Position numbers and translations under genes: made by a program. DNA of 64,000 nt, taken from Agrococcus jenensis (GTDB lineage: Bacteria; Actinomycetota; Actinomycetes; Actinomycetales; Microbacteriaceae). Positions within the stretch are counted from its first letter, which is position 1. Each line of letters begins with the position of its first letter. The stretch covers positions 1,426,001 to 1,490,000 of the forward strand of contig NZ_RKHJ01000001.1 in NCBI RefSeq assembly GCF_003752465.1, given 5' to 3'. Shown here piece after piece: positions 53,261 to 62,688 of this stretch. Below the pieces are notes generated by a model. It was not told the origin of the DNA, ran no database searches, and saw only the letters and a list, made by a program, of their open reading frames with translations.

Positions 53261-55045
53261 ATGGCTGAGACCACCAACAGCGTGAGTCGGTCGAGGAAGC
53301 TCGGCCCCGAGGAGCGCGCTGCCGCGATCGCCTCGCTCCGCGAGCGCGAGGTCGATGTGCTCGTGATCGGCGGCGGCATCGTCGGCACCGGTGCGGCGCT
53401 CGACGCGGTGACGCGCGGCCTGCGCGTCGGGCTCATCGAGGGGCGCGACTTCGCCTCCGGCACGTCGAGCCGCTCGTCGAAGCTCATCCACGGCGGCATC
53501 CGCTACCTCGAGCAGGCCAACTTCGGCCTCGTGCGGGAGGCGCTCATCGAGCGCGGCCTGCTGCTGCAGCGCCTCGCGCCGCACCTCGTGAAGCCCGTCA
53601 AGTTCCTCTACCCGCTCACGACGCCGCTCATCGAGCGCGCGTACATCGGCGCGGGCATGGCGATGTACGACGCCTTCAGCTACACGGGCTTCATGAAGCC
53701 GGGGGTGCCGATGCACCGGCACCTCACCAAGAAGCAGATGCTCAAGCAGATCCCGTCGCTCGACCCGAACGCGCTCGTCGGCGGCCTCACCTACTACGAC
53801 GGCCAGGTCGACGACGCCCGCTACGTCGCCGAGCTCGCGCGCACCGCGTCGTTCTACGGCGCCCACGTGGCGAGCCGCGTGCGCGCGGAGGGCTTCCTCA
53901 AGGTGGGCGAGCGGGTCGTCGGCGTGCAGGCGCACGACTACGAGACCGGTGAGCAGTTCGAGATCCGCGCGAAGCAGGTCGTGAACGCGACCGGCGTGTG
54001 GACGGGCGACACCCAGGCGATGGTCGGCGCGCGCGGCGAATTCAAGGTGCGGGCGTCGAAGGGCGTGCACCTCGTGGTGCCGCGCGACCGCTTCCACTCG
54101 TCGATGGGCCTGCTGCTGCGCACCGAGAAGAGCGTGCTCTTCGTCATCCCGTGGGGCCGGCACTGGATCATCGGCACGACCGACACCGACTGGGAGCTCG
54201 ACAAGGCGCACCCGGCGGCGACGGCGGCCGACATCGACTACATCCTCGACCACGTGAACTCGGTGCTCGCGACGAAGCTGACCCGCAGCGACGTCGAGGG
54301 CGTCTACGCGGGGCTGCGGCCGCTGCTCGCGGCGAGCGACGGCTCGTCGACCGCGAACCTCTCGCGCGAGCACTACGTCTCGCACACCGTGCCGGGGCTC
54401 GTGCTCATCGCCGGCGGCAAGTGGACCACCTACCGCGTGATGGCGAAGGACGCGATCGACGAGGCGGCGAGCGCGATGGACGGCAAGGTGCCCGACTCGT
54501 GCACCGAGCAGATCCCGCTGCTCGGCGCCGTCGGCTACCGCGCGGCGTGGAACAAGCGCGCCAGGATCGCGCGGGCGTTCGGGGTGCACAAGCACCGCAT
54601 CGAGCACCTGCTCAACCGCTACGGCACGCTCACGGACGAGGTGCTCGACATCATCCGGCAGCAGCCGGAGCTCGCCGAGCCGCTGCCGGGCGCCGACGAC
54701 TACATCGGCGCGGAGGTGCGCTACGCCTGCACGCACGAGGGTGCTCTGCACCTCGACGACGTGCTCGCCCGCCGCACCCGCATCTCGATCGAGTCGTGGG
54801 ACCGCGGCGTCGCGGCCGCCCCCGTCGCCGCCCGGATCATGGCGGATGCGCTCGGCTGGGACGAGGCGCGCATCGAGAAGGAGATCAACACCTACAACAA
54901 GCGCGTCGCCGCCGAGCTCGCGAGCCAGGAGCTGCCCGACGACGAGTCGGCTGACCGGGCACGCCTCGAGGCGCCGGAGATCGTGCCGCTCGGCGCGCTC
55001 CCGACCGCGAGTGCTGTCGGCACCAGGCAGGAGCCGGTGGCCTGA
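53261..55045 (+). CDS. glpD: Glycerol-3-phosphate dehydrogenase, FAD-dependent
   Basis: It oxidises glycerol 3-phosphate to dihydroxyacetone phosphate at the membrane. The 594-residue protein has the FAD motif VLVIGGGIVGTGAALDAVTRG (best seen as VIGGGIVGTGAALDAVTRG), FASGTSSRSSKLIHGGIRYL, GTTDTDWELD and the C-terminal alpha-glycerophosphate oxidase domain. AAGGAGG is 5 bases before the ATG. No glycerol kinase or facilitator is adjacent. Confidence 0.95.
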   Translation: MAETTNSVSRSRKLGPEERAAAIASLREREVDVLVIGGGIVGTGAALDAVTRGLRVGLIEGRDFASGTSSRSSKLIHGGIRYLEQANFGLVREALIERGLLLQRLAPHLVKPVKFLYPLTTPLIERAYIGAGMAMYDAFSYTGFMKPGVPMHRHLTKKQMLKQIPSLDPNALVGGLTYYDGQVDDARYVAELARTASFYGAHVASRVRAEGFLKVGERVVGVQAHDYETGEQFEIRAKQVVNATGVWTGDTQAMVGARGEFKVRASKGVHLVVPRDRFHSSMGLLLRTEKSVLFVIPWGRHWIIGTTDTDWELDKAHPAATAADIDYILDHVNSVLATKLTRSDVEGVYAGLRPLLAASDGSSTANLSREHYVSHTVPGLVLIAGGKWTTYRVMAKDAIDEAASAMDGKVPDSCTEQIPLLGAVGYRAAWNKRARIARAFGVHKHRIEHLLNRYGTLTDEVLDIIRQQPELAEPLPGADDYIGAEVRYACTHEGALHLDDVLARRTRISIESWDRGVAAAPVAARIMADALGWDEARIEKEINTYNKRVAAELASQELPDDESADRARLEAPEIVPLGALPTASAVGTRQEPVA

Positions 55046-55051
55046 GCGCCT

Positions 55052-55080
55052 CGGCTGCCCGCTCGTCGAGCGGGCAGCCG
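55052..55080 (+). terminator. glpD terminator
   Basis: A perfect 12-bp stem (55052-55063 with 55069-55080) with a 5-base loop, beginning 6 bases after the glpD stop. Confidence 0.8.
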
Positions 55081-55107
55081 GGTCGCCGCCGCGCCGGTCG
55101 ACGCCGG

Positions 55108-55113
55108 TAGACT
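55108..55113 (+). promoter_or_regulatory. -10 box of the SURF1 gene
   Basis: TAGACT lies 9 bases before the ATG, so the leader would be at most a few bases. Confidence 0.45.
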
Positions 55114-55122
55114 CGGGGGTGC

Positions 55123-55956
55123 ATGAGCACCCCCTTCCCCACCTTCCGGCAGGTCGCGACGCGGCCCCGCTGGATCGGCGTGCTCGTCGCGTGCCTCGCG
55201 GTCGCCGCCGTCTTCGCGCTGCTCGGCCAGTGGCAGATCGCCCGCGCGGTCGAGCAGGGCCAGGCGGATGAGCGCGACACCGAGACCGCCGTGCCGCTCA
55301 AGAGCGTGGCCGTGCCCGGCTCGACGCTCACGAGCGAGGCCGGCGGCCGCATGGTCTCGTTCACGGGGGAGTGGGTGCCGGAGGACTTCGACACGCTCGC
55401 CGGCCGCTCGCAGGACGGCCGGATCGGCACCTGGGCGGTCGGGCGCATCCTCGTGCCGCAGGACGGCGCCGACCCCGTCTCGCTGCCCGTCGCGCTCGCG
55501 TGGTTCGCGGATCCTGCCGCGGCGCAGGCGCTCGTCGAGCAGCGCGGCGCCGCCGACGCGGGCGAGCTCGTCGGCAGGCTCATGCCGTCCGAGGCGCCGA
55601 CGCAGGGCGACATCCAGACCGACGAGGTCGAGGCGATGAGCGTCGCCGCGCTCATCAACGAGTGGGAGGCGTACGACGGCCGCGTCTACGGGTCGTACGC
55701 GATCCTCGACGCCGCCTCGGCCGACGCATCCGGCGCGCTCGCCGATGGCGGCGAGCCGATCGTGTCGGTCCGCCCCGTCACCGACACGCAGCTCAACGCC
55801 CTCAACATCTTCTACGCGATCGAGTGGGTCGCGTTCATGCTCTTCGCCTTCTACCTCTGGTACCGACTCGTGAAGGACGCGCTCGAGCGCGAGGTCGAGG
55901 CCATCGAGGACGCAGCGGAGGCCGCCGCAGCGGGCGGCGACACGGCCCGCGGATAG
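55123..55956 (+). CDS. SURF1 family cytochrome oxidase assembly protein
   Basis: The 277-residue protein has one helix near each end ([20 protein letters not shown] and [20 protein letters not shown]) with the extracytoplasmic SURF1 domain between, including GQWQIARA and [24 protein letters not shown]1 helps insert haem a into the aa3 oxidase. It fits an aerobic actinobacterium. A DUF3817 membrane protein follows. Confidence 0.88.
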   Translation: MSTPFPTFRQVATRPRWIGVLVACLAVAAVFALLGQWQIARAVEQGQADERDTETAVPLKSVAVPGSTLTSEAGGRMVSFTGEWVPEDFDTLAGRSQDGRIGTWAVGRILVPQDGADPVSLPVALAWFADPAAAQALVEQRGAADAGELVGRLMPSEAPTQGDIQTDEVEAMSVAALINEWEAYDGRVYGSYAILDAASADASGALADGGEPIVSVRPVTDTQLNALNIFYAIEWVAFMLFAFYLWYRLVKDALEREVEAIEDAAEAAAAGGDTARG

Positions 55957-55965
55957 GCTGGAGAC

Positions 55966-56496
55966 GTGCCGAGACCGATCGAACAGCTGCCCCAGATCCG
56001 CACGGCGATCACGTTCTACCGCGTGATGTCGTGGGTGACGGGCATCTTCCTGCTGCTGCTCGTGGCGGAGATGGTGCTGAAGTACTCGCCGACGCACGTC
56101 GAGGTCTTCGCCTTCGGGGCGAGCGGCCCGCTCGCCCTCGAGGCGGTCGCGCCGGGTGCCGGATGCCAGTGGTACTCGCTGTTCGTGCCCGGCGGCATGG
56201 GCTGCGAGATCACCTCGCTCGGCGAGGGCGTCAACATCTCGCTCGGCATCCTGATCGTGCACGGCTGGATCTACGTCATCTACCTCTTCGCGTCGTTCCG
56301 GCTCTGGAGCCTGCTCCGCTGGCCCTTCAAGCGCCTGTTCGCCATGGCGCTCGGCGGCGTCGTGCCGTTCCTCTCCTTCTTCGTCGAGCGTCCGATGCAC
56401 CGCATCGCGCTCGCCGACCTCGCCCGCCTGGAGGCCGAGAGGGCCGCCAGGTCGGCGGCCGCCCCCGCTCCCGCATCCACCGCCCCGGAGGCATGA
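55966..56496 (+). CDS. DUF3817 family membrane protein
   Basis: The 176-residue protein has four membrane segments. The DUF3817 motifs [20 protein letters not shown] and [20 protein letters not shown] are clear. Here a longer extracytoplasmic loop with two cysteines (GCQWYS and GCEITS) is present. Function unknown; it commonly precedes guaA in actinobacteria. TAGGCT is 6 bases before the GTG, suggesting a leaderless message. The stop overlaps the guaA start. Confidence 0.85.
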   Translation: MPRPIEQLPQIRTAITFYRVMSWVTGIFLLLLVAEMVLKYSPTHVEVFAFGASGPLALEAVAPGAGCQWYSLFVPGGMGCEITSLGEGVNISLGILIVHGWIYVIYLFASFRLWSLLRWPFKRLFAMALGGVVPFLSFFVERPMHRIALADLARLEAERAARSAAAPAPASTAPEA

Positions 56497-58067
56497 TGTC
56501 CGACACCGCCCAGCGCCCCGTCCTCGTCGTCGACTTCGGCGCGCAGTACGCGCAGCTCATCGCGCGCCGCGTGCGCGAGGCCGACGTCTACAGCGAGATC
56601 GTGCCGTCGACGATCACCGCCGACGAGATCCGCGCGAAGGATCCCGCCGCGATCGTGCTCTCCGGCGGACCCTCGAGCGTCTACGCCGAGGGCGCGCCGC
56701 GGCTCGACGAGGGCATCCTCGAGCTCGGGGTGCCGACGTTCGGCATCTGCTACGGCTTCCAGGTGATGGCTGCGCAGCTCGGCGGCACCGTCGCGAAGAC
56801 CGGCAACCGCGAGTACGGCTCGACCGCGATGCAGGTCGACGGCGGCGGCGCGCTGCTCAACGGGCAGCCCGACGCGCAGACGGTGTGGATGAGCCACGGC
56901 GACGCGGTCGCGGAGGCGCCGGCGGGCTTCACGGTGCTGGCGTCGACCGCCGACACCCCGGTCGCCGCGTTCGAGGACCGCGAGCGCAGGCTCGCCGGCG
57001 TGCAGTGGCACCCGGAGGTGCGGCACTCGGAGCACGGCCAGCGCGTGCTCGAGTCGTTCCTGCACGACATCGCCGGGCTCCCGGGCGACTGGCGCACCGG
57101 CAACGTGATCGAGGAGCAGGTCGCGCGCATCCGCGAGCAGGTCGGCACCGACCGAGCGATCTGCGGCCTGTCCGGCGGCGTCGACTCCGCCGTCGCCGCC
57201 GCGCTCGTGCACGAGGCGATCGGCGACCAGCTCATCTGCGTCTTCGTCGACCACGGCCTGCTGCGCCAGGACGAGCGGCGGCAGGTCGAGGAGGACTACG
57301 TCGCCTCCACCGGCGTGCGGCTCGTGACCGTCGACGCGCGCGAGCGGTTCATGCAGGCGCTCGCCGGCGTGACCGACCCGGAGGAGAAGCGCAAGATCAT
57401 CGGCCGCGAGTTCATCCGCGCGTTCGAGCAGGCGGAGCGCGACCTCGCCGCCGAGGCGGCCGCCGACGGCGAGCCCATCCGCTGGCTCGTGCAGGGCACG
57501 CTCTACCCCGACGTCGTCGAGTCGGGCGGCGGCTCGGGGACGGCGAACATCAAGAGCCACCACAACGTCGGCGGGCTGCCCGACGACCTGCAGTTCAAGC
57601 TCGTCGAGCCGCTGCGGGCGCTCTTCAAGGACGAGGTGCGCGCCATCGGCCGCGAGCTCGGCCTGCCGGAGGTCATCGTCTCGCGCCAGCCGTTCCCCGG
57701 ACCGGGACTCGGCATCCGCATCATCGGCGAGGTCACCGAGGAGCGGCTCGACACCCTGCGCCGCGCGGATGCGATCGCGCGCGCCGAGCTGACGGCCGCC
57801 GGCCTCGACGGCGAGATCTGGCAGTGCCCGGTCGTGCTCCTCGCCGACGTGCGCTCGGTCGGCGTCCAGGGCGACGGCCGCACCTACGGCCACCCGATCG
57901 TGCTGCGCCCCGTGTCGAGCGAGGACGCCATGACCGCCGACTGGACGCGCCTGCCGTACGACGTGCTCGCACGCATCTCGAACCGCATCACGAACGAGGT
58001 GCCGGAGGTCAACCGCGTCGTGCTCGACGTGACGTCGAAGCCGCCGGGGACGATCGAGTGGGAGTAG
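56496..58067 (+). CDS. guaA: GMP synthase, glutamine-hydrolysing
   Basis: It aminates XMP to GMP. The 523-residue protein has the glutaminase domain (nucleophile Cys in [10 protein letters not shown], and [13 protein letters not shown]), the ATP pyrophosphatase motif [16 protein letters not shown], and the dimer domain ending [12 protein letters not shown] 56496 has GGAGG at a better distance (4 bases) than the ATG one codon upstream. It completes the GMP branch with guaB. Confidence 0.96.
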   Translation: MSDTAQRPVLVVDFGAQYAQLIARRVREADVYSEIVPSTITADEIRAKDPAAIVLSGGPSSVYAEGAPRLDEGILELGVPTFGICYGFQVMAAQLGGTVAKTGNREYGSTAMQVDGGGALLNGQPDAQTVWMSHGDAVAEAPAGFTVLASTADTPVAAFEDRERRLAGVQWHPEVRHSEHGQRVLESFLHDIAGLPGDWRTGNVIEEQVARIREQVGTDRAICGLSGGVDSAVAAALVHEAIGDQLICVFVDHGLLRQDERRQVEEDYVASTGVRLVTVDARERFMQALAGVTDPEEKRKIIGREFIRAFEQAERDLAAEAAADGEPIRWLVQGTLYPDVVESGGGSGTANIKSHHNVGGLPDDLQFKLVEPLRALFKDEVRAIGRELGLPEVIVSRQPFPGPGLGIRIIGEVTEERLDTLRRADAIARAELTAAGLDGEIWQCPVVLLADVRSVGVQGDGRTYGHPIVLRPVSSEDAMTADWTRLPYDVLARISNRITNEVPEVNRVVLDVTSKPPGTIEWE

Positions 58068-58116
58068 GGGTTCGTGGGGTCGCGCGTCGCGCGTGCGTCG
58101 CTCCTCAGCTCAGACA

Positions 58117-58192
58117 ATGACGAAGGCCGGATGCCCCACGAGGCGTCCGGCCTTCTTCAGGTGCCGGTGCAGGGGCATCCGGCCTTCGTCAT
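58117..58192. terminator. Nested alternative hairpins after guaA
   Basis: A perfect 21-bp inverted repeat (58117-58137 with 58172-58192) encloses 34 bases. The left arm can also pair with an inner copy: 58122-58135 with 58142-58155, 14 bp with one wobble, followed by TTCAG. The two structures exclude each other. The inner one would be a normal terminator for guaA. Confidence 0.75.
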
Positions 58193-58319
58193 AACTCGAC
58201 ACCCCGCGACGCACGCGCGCCGCGCTCCGCGGGGGCGGGAGGGCAGGCCGGTGCGGGTCCTGCTGGAACCGAGGGCTCGGCCGGGGGCGGGGCGGGGCGC
58301 GGGGGAGTAGCGTCGCGGT

Positions 58320-59024
58320 ATGGGTCCTGGCCAGTCGCGCGAGCGCTCCGCCCGCGCGGCGGCGCTCTGGCTGCTCGTCATCGGGTTCGTCGCGAGCGCA
58401 CTGGTGAGCCTCGCCCCGGCGAGCTTCCTGCAGGCGCGGCTGCGCTTCGGCTGCCGGCTCTCGGGCGTCGACTGGATCTGCGACGACCAGGCCGCGCTGC
58501 TGTGGCCGGCGATCGGCGGCACCCTGCTCGGCGCGCTCGCGCTCGGCGCCGTCGCGCTGCTGATCCGCGCCACCTGGGATCGCGCACGGCTGCGCGCAGA
58601 GTGGCTCGGCTCCATCGCGCTCATCGGCGTGCTGCCGACCGTGGTGCTGAGCCTGCTGCTGCTCGGCGACGCGATCGCGCACGACGCATCCGGCGTCGCC
58701 CTCGACGCGAGCCGCGTCGCGATGTGGGCGGAGCGGGCGATGCTCTCGGCGCTCGCGAGCCTCGTCGCCGGGCTGCTGGCCGCGAGCGGCCTGCGGATGC
58801 GCGCGCGCGGCAGGCCACGCCGCGTCGCCTTCGTGGCGCTCATCACCGCGCTCCTGCTGCTGCTGCTCTCGGCGGCGATGTCGTCGCTCGGCACGCTGCC
58901 CTCGGGCATCGTCGCAGCGAGCGCGATCGGCGCAGGCTGGTACATCGCCGCGGGCGCCTGGCCGGCGAGCCCGAAGCGATCTGCGGCAGATGTCGATCCA
59001 GACCGTTCCCGTTCGACGCCTTGA
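58320..59024 (+). CDS. Multi-pass membrane protein, unassigned
   Basis: The 234-residue protein has about six hydrophobic segments, including AAALWLLVIGFVASALVSLA, LLWPAIGGTLLGALALGAVA, SIALIGVLPTVVLSLLLLGD and VAFVALITALLLLLLSAAMS. A loop with two cysteines (FGCRLSGVDWICDD) lies between helices 1 and 2 and may form a disulfide outside. I recognise no family. TAGCGT ends 6 bases before the ATG, so the message is probably leaderless. Confidence 0.7.
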   Translation: MGPGQSRERSARAAALWLLVIGFVASALVSLAPASFLQARLRFGCRLSGVDWICDDQAALLWPAIGGTLLGALALGAVALLIRATWDRARLRAEWLGSIALIGVLPTVVLSLLLLGDAIAHDASGVALDASRVAMWAERAMLSALASLVAGLLAASGLRMRARGRPRRVAFVALITALLLLLLSAAMSSLGTLPSGIVAASAIGAGWYIAAGAWPASPKRSAADVDPDRSRSTP

Positions 59025-59068
59025 GTGAGAGGGTCGATCGACGACCCACACACGCAAGGAGTCACACC

Positions 59069-59518
59069 GTGCAGTACATGCTGATCATGCGCTCGAACGA
59101 CGAGGCCGTCGAGGCGTACAAGGAGATGCCCTTCGAGCAGGTCATCGAGGCGATGGGGAAGTACAACGAGTCGATGGTCGAGGCCGGCGTGCTGCTCGCC
59201 GGCGAGGGCCTGTCCGACGCGTCGGAGGGCTTCGTCGTCGACTTCTCGGCCGACCCGCCGCTCGTCACCGACGGCCCCTACGGCGAGACGAGGGAGCTCT
59301 TCAACGGCTTCTGGATCCTCGACGTCGCCTCCAAGGAGGAGGCCGCGGAGTGGGCGCAGCGCTGCCCGCTCGGCCCCGGCTCGAAGCTCGAGGTGCGCCG
59401 CGTGCAGGGCGCCGACGACTTCCCCGCCGACAACGAGTGGATCCAGAAGGAGGAGGGCTGGCGCGAGCAGGAGGCCGCGAAGCGCGCCGCGACCGCTCCC
59501 GGCGGCGCCGCCGGCTGA
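59069..59518 (+). CDS. YCII/DGPF-domain protein
   Basis: The 149-residue protein starts QYMLIMRSNDEAVEAYKEMP and has the motif TDGPYGETRELFNGFWILDV, the DGPF signature of the YCII-related family. These proteins are encoded beside ECF42-type sigma factors, as here, where the sigma gene begins 4 bases later. AAGGAG precedes the GTG. Its biochemical role is not known. Confidence 0.87.
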   Translation: MQYMLIMRSNDEAVEAYKEMPFEQVIEAMGKYNESMVEAGVLLAGEGLSDASEGFVVDFSADPPLVTDGPYGETRELFNGFWILDVASKEEAAEWAQRCPLGPGSKLEVRRVQGADDFPADNEWIQKEEGWREQEAAKRAATAPGGAAG

Positions 59519-59522
59519 CCCC

Positions 59523-60800
59523 GTGGTGGCGGACGAGGCGGCTCGCCGGGCGGAGGACTCCGCCCGGCGAGCCGTCGTCGCCGTGTGGCGCATCGAGTCG
59601 GCCCGCATCGTCGCGACCCTCACGCGCCACACCGGCGACTTCGCGCTCGCCGAGGACCTCGCGCAGGAGGCGCTCGCCGACGCGCTCGCGCAGTGGCCGG
59701 AGCGCGGCGTGCCCCGCAACGGCGCGGCCTGGCTCACGGCGGTCGCGAAGCGCAAGGCGATCGACCACTGGCGTCGCCGGGAGCGGCTCGACGACCGGGT
59801 GGCCGCGATCGCCCACGACCTCGAGCGCGAGCAGGACGAGGCAGCGGATGCGCTGCCGTGGGACCCGGACGAGATCGACGACGACGTGCTGCGGCTCGTC
59901 TTCATCGCGTGCCATCCGCTGCTCGCGCCGCAAGCCCGCGTCGCGCTCACGCTCCGCGTGGTCGCGGGCCTCGAGACCGCCGAGATCGCGCGCGCGTTCC
60001 TCGTGCCCGTCGCGACGGTGCAGCAGCGCATCGTGCGCGCGAAGCAGGCGCTCGCCGACGCGCACGTGCCCTTCGAGGCGCCGCCGCGCGGCGAGCGGGC
60101 GCAGCGCCTCGCCGCGGTGCTCGGCGTGCTCTACGTCATCTTCACCGAGGGGCACGCGGCGACGGCGGGCGACGACTGGATGCGTCCCGACCTCGCGCGC
60201 GAGGCCATCCGGCTCGTCCGCACGCTCGCCGCCCTGCAGCCTGACGAGCCCGAGGTGCACGGCCTCCTCGCGCTGCTCGAGCTCACCGCCGCCCGCTTCC
60301 CGGCGCGCGTCGACGCACAGGGTGAGCCGGTGCTGCTCGCCGACCAGGACCGCCGGCGCTGGGACCGCGGCGCGATCCGGCGCGGCCGCGCGGCGCTCGC
60401 CCGCGCGGAGGGCTTCGGCCGCGGCCTCGGCCCCTACGCGCTGCAGGCCGCCATCGCCGAGTGCCACGCGGTCGCCGCCGACGTCGCCTCGACCGACTGG
60501 GCGCGGATCGTCGCGCTCTACGGCGGGCTCGAGCAGGTCGCGCCGTCGCCCGTCGTCACGCTCAACAAGGCGGTCGCCGTCTCGATGGCCGGCGGCCCCG
60601 GAGCGGCGCTCGCGATCGTCGACCGGCTCGCGGGGGAGAAGGCGCTCGCGATCGGCCACCTGCTGCCGTCGGTGCGCGGGGAGCTGCTCTCGCGGCTCGG
60701 CCGCGACGACGAGGCGCGCGCCGCCTTCGCCCAGGCAGCGGAGCGCACGCAGAACGAGCGCGAGCGCGCCATCCTCCTCGCCCGGGCCGCGACGCGCTGA
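59523..60800 (+). CDS. ECF-type RNA polymerase sigma factor (ECF42/SigI-like)
   Basis: The 425-residue protein has sigma region 2 (LAEDLAQEALADALAQWPER, AKRKAIDHWRR), region 4 (ARVALTLRVVAGLETAEIAR with VATVQQRIVRAKQAL) and a C-terminal extension of about 240 residues with ARFPARVDAQGEPVLLADQD and a TPR-like end. This is the ECF42 layout, in which the extension replaces an anti-sigma factor. It follows its DGPF partner by 4 bases. The start is one of two adjacent GTG codons. Confidence 0.9.
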   Translation: MVADEAARRAEDSARRAVVAVWRIESARIVATLTRHTGDFALAEDLAQEALADALAQWPERGVPRNGAAWLTAVAKRKAIDHWRRRERLDDRVAAIAHDLEREQDEAADALPWDPDEIDDDVLRLVFIACHPLLAPQARVALTLRVVAGLETAEIARAFLVPVATVQQRIVRAKQALADAHVPFEAPPRGERAQRLAAVLGVLYVIFTEGHAATAGDDWMRPDLAREAIRLVRTLAALQPDEPEVHGLLALLELTAARFPARVDAQGEPVLLADQDRRRWDRGAIRRGRAALARAEGFGRGLGPYALQAAIAECHAVAADVASTDWARIVALYGGLEQVAPSPVVTLNKAVAVSMAGGPGAALAIVDRLAGEKALAIGHLLPSVRGELLSRLGRDDEARAAFAQAAERTQNERERAILLARAATR

Positions 60801-60858
60801 CCGCGCGGCTCCGTGACCACCCGTTGCGGCCAGGAGGCAGCGGTGGGGCGGGGGCGAC

Positions 60859-60864
60859 TACCGT
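60859..60864 (+). promoter_or_regulatory. Leaderless -10 box of sufS
   Basis: TACCGT ends 6 bases before the GTG at 60871. A single copy of the 49-50 kb repeat motif (ACCACCCGTTGCGGCC) is 30 bases upstream. Confidence 0.4.
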
Positions 60865-60870
60865 GGAAGG

Positions 60871-62160
60871 GTGACGAGCATCGCGACGACAGGGCTGACC
60901 GACGACCGCGTGCTGGCGCTGCGCGCCGACTTCCCGATCCTCGCAGAGCAGCCGGCGGGCGTGCCGCTCGTCTACCTCGACTCCGGCGCCACGAGCCAGC
61001 AGCCGCGCCAGGTGCTCGACGCCGAGTGGGCGTTCCGCACGCAGCGCAACGCCGCCGTGCACCGCGGCGCGCACACGCTCGCCGCGCTCGCGACCGACGA
61101 CTACGAGGTCGCCCGCGATCGCATCGCGCGCTTCGTCGGCGCCCGGCCCACCGAGATCTCCTGGGCGATGAACGCGACGGATGCGCTCAACACCGTCGCG
61201 CTGTCGCTCGCCGAGGCCAACCGAGCGGGTGCGGTCGACCCCGCCCTCCGCATCCGGGAGGGCGACGAGATCCTCGTCACCGAGGCGGAGCACCACGCCA
61301 ACCTGCTGCCGTGGCAGCGCCTCGCCGACGAGACCGGCGCGACGCTGCGCTGGATCGAGGTCGACGACGACGGCGTCTGGACGGCGGCGTCGGCGCTCGC
61401 GGCGATCACCGAGCGCACGCGCGTCGTCGCGGTCGCCCACGTCTCGAACGTCACCGGGCTCATCGCGCCGGTCGACGAGATCGTGGCCGCGGCGCACGCG
61501 GTCGGCGCCCTCGTCGTGCTCGACGCCTGCCAGTCGGTGCCTCACCGGCCGGTCGACCTGCACGCGCTCGGCGTCGACGCGGCCGCGTTCAGCGCCCACA
61601 AGATGCTCGGCCCCGGCGGCATCGGCGTGCTGTACCTCGCCGAGGCGCTCGGTGCCGCGCTGCCGCCCGCGCGCCTGGGCGGCTCGATGATCACGACCGT
61701 CACGATGACCGAGCGCGAGTTCCTGCCCGCGCCGCAGCGCTTCGAGGCCGGCACGCAGCCGGTGTCGGCGATCGTCGGCCTCGCCGCAGCGGTCGACTAC
61801 CTCGAGGGCGTCGGCATGGCGGCGATCGAGGCGCACGAGCTCGCGCTCGGCGAGCGGCTCGCATCGGGCGCCGCCTCGATCGAGGGCGTGCGGCTCGTGG
61901 GTCCGCAACCCGGCGCCGAGCGCGCGGGGCTCGCGAGCGTCATCGTCGACGGCGTGCACGCGCACGACGTCGGCCAGGTGCTCGACGCCCAGGGGATCGC
62001 GGCGCGCGTGGGCCACCACTGCGCGCAGCCGCTGCACCGGCGCCTCGGCGTCGCCGCCACGACCCGCGCGTCCGCCTACCTCTACACGACCGAGGCGGAG
62101 GTCGACCTCTTCCTCGACGCGCTCTCGGGCGTACGTGCCTACTTCGGGGCCGGGCGATGA
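60871..62160 (+). CDS. sufS: Cysteine desulfurase SufS
   Basis: It takes sulfur from cysteine for Fe-S cluster assembly. The 429-residue PLP enzyme has TEAEHHANLLPWQRLA, the PLP lysine in FSAHKMLGPGGIGVLYL and the catalytic cysteine in GHHCAQPLHRRLG. The GTG start follows a -10 box by 6 bases. The stop overlaps the sufU start (ATGA). The other suf genes are not in the window. Confidence 0.94.
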   Translation: MTSIATTGLTDDRVLALRADFPILAEQPAGVPLVYLDSGATSQQPRQVLDAEWAFRTQRNAAVHRGAHTLAALATDDYEVARDRIARFVGARPTEISWAMNATDALNTVALSLAEANRAGAVDPALRIREGDEILVTEAEHHANLLPWQRLADETGATLRWIEVDDDGVWTAASALAAITERTRVVAVAHVSNVTGLIAPVDEIVAAAHAVGALVVLDACQSVPHRPVDLHALGVDAAAFSAHKMLGPGGIGVLYLAEALGAALPPARLGGSMITTVTMTEREFLPAPQRFEAGTQPVSAIVGLAAAVDYLEGVGMAAIEAHELALGERLASGAASIEGVRLVGPQPGAERAGLASVIVDGVHAHDVGQVLDAQGIAARVGHHCAQPLHRRLGVAATTRASAYLYTTEAEVDLFLDALSGVRAYFGAGR

Positions 62161-62612
62161 CGGGCGAGGCGCCGCGCGACCCGCTCGCCGGCCTCTACCA
62201 GGAGCTCATCCTCGAGCACGCGAAGCGGCGCGAGGGGGAGGGCTCGATCGAGCCGTTCGACGCCGAGCGCTTCCTGCGCAACCCCACGTGCGGCGACGAG
62301 ATCCGGCTGCGCGTGCGGCTCGACGGCGACGCGGTCGACGCGCTCGGCTGGGAGGGCCAGGGCTGCTCGATCTCGCAGGCATCGGCCTCGGTGCTCGCCG
62401 AGCAGGCACCCGGTCTGACCGTGGCCGAGGCGCACGAGCGGATCGAGGCGATGCGCGAGCTGCTGCGCTCGCGCGGCGGCGTCGAGCCCGACGAGGCGCT
62501 GCTCGGCGACGCGGTGGCGTTCGCGGGCGTCGCGAGGTTCCCGATGCGCGTGAAGTGCGCGATGCTCGCGTGGGTCGCGCTCGAGGAGGCGCTCGACCAG
62601 GCCGCGCGCTGA
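62157..62612 (+). CDS. sufU: Fe-S assembly sulfur acceptor SufU
   Basis: The 151-residue protein has the zinc-site residues of SufU in NPTCGDE, GQGCSISQAS and RVKCAMLAW, and the Gram-positive insertion between the second and third cysteines. It receives sulfur from SufS. ATGA coupling with sufS supports the pair. Confidence 0.93.
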   Translation: MTGEAPRDPLAGLYQELILEHAKRREGEGSIEPFDAERFLRNPTCGDEIRLRVRLDGDAVDALGWEGQGCSISQASASVLAEQAPGLTVAEAHERIEAMRELLRSRGGVEPDEALLGDAVAFAGVARFPMRVKCAMLAWVALEEALDQAAR

Positions 62613-62688
62613 GCCGCGGCGCGCATGTCCGAGGCGTCGGCGGCATGCCTCGTGTGATGGGATGAGAGGTCCCCACAGGAGGTCTGAT

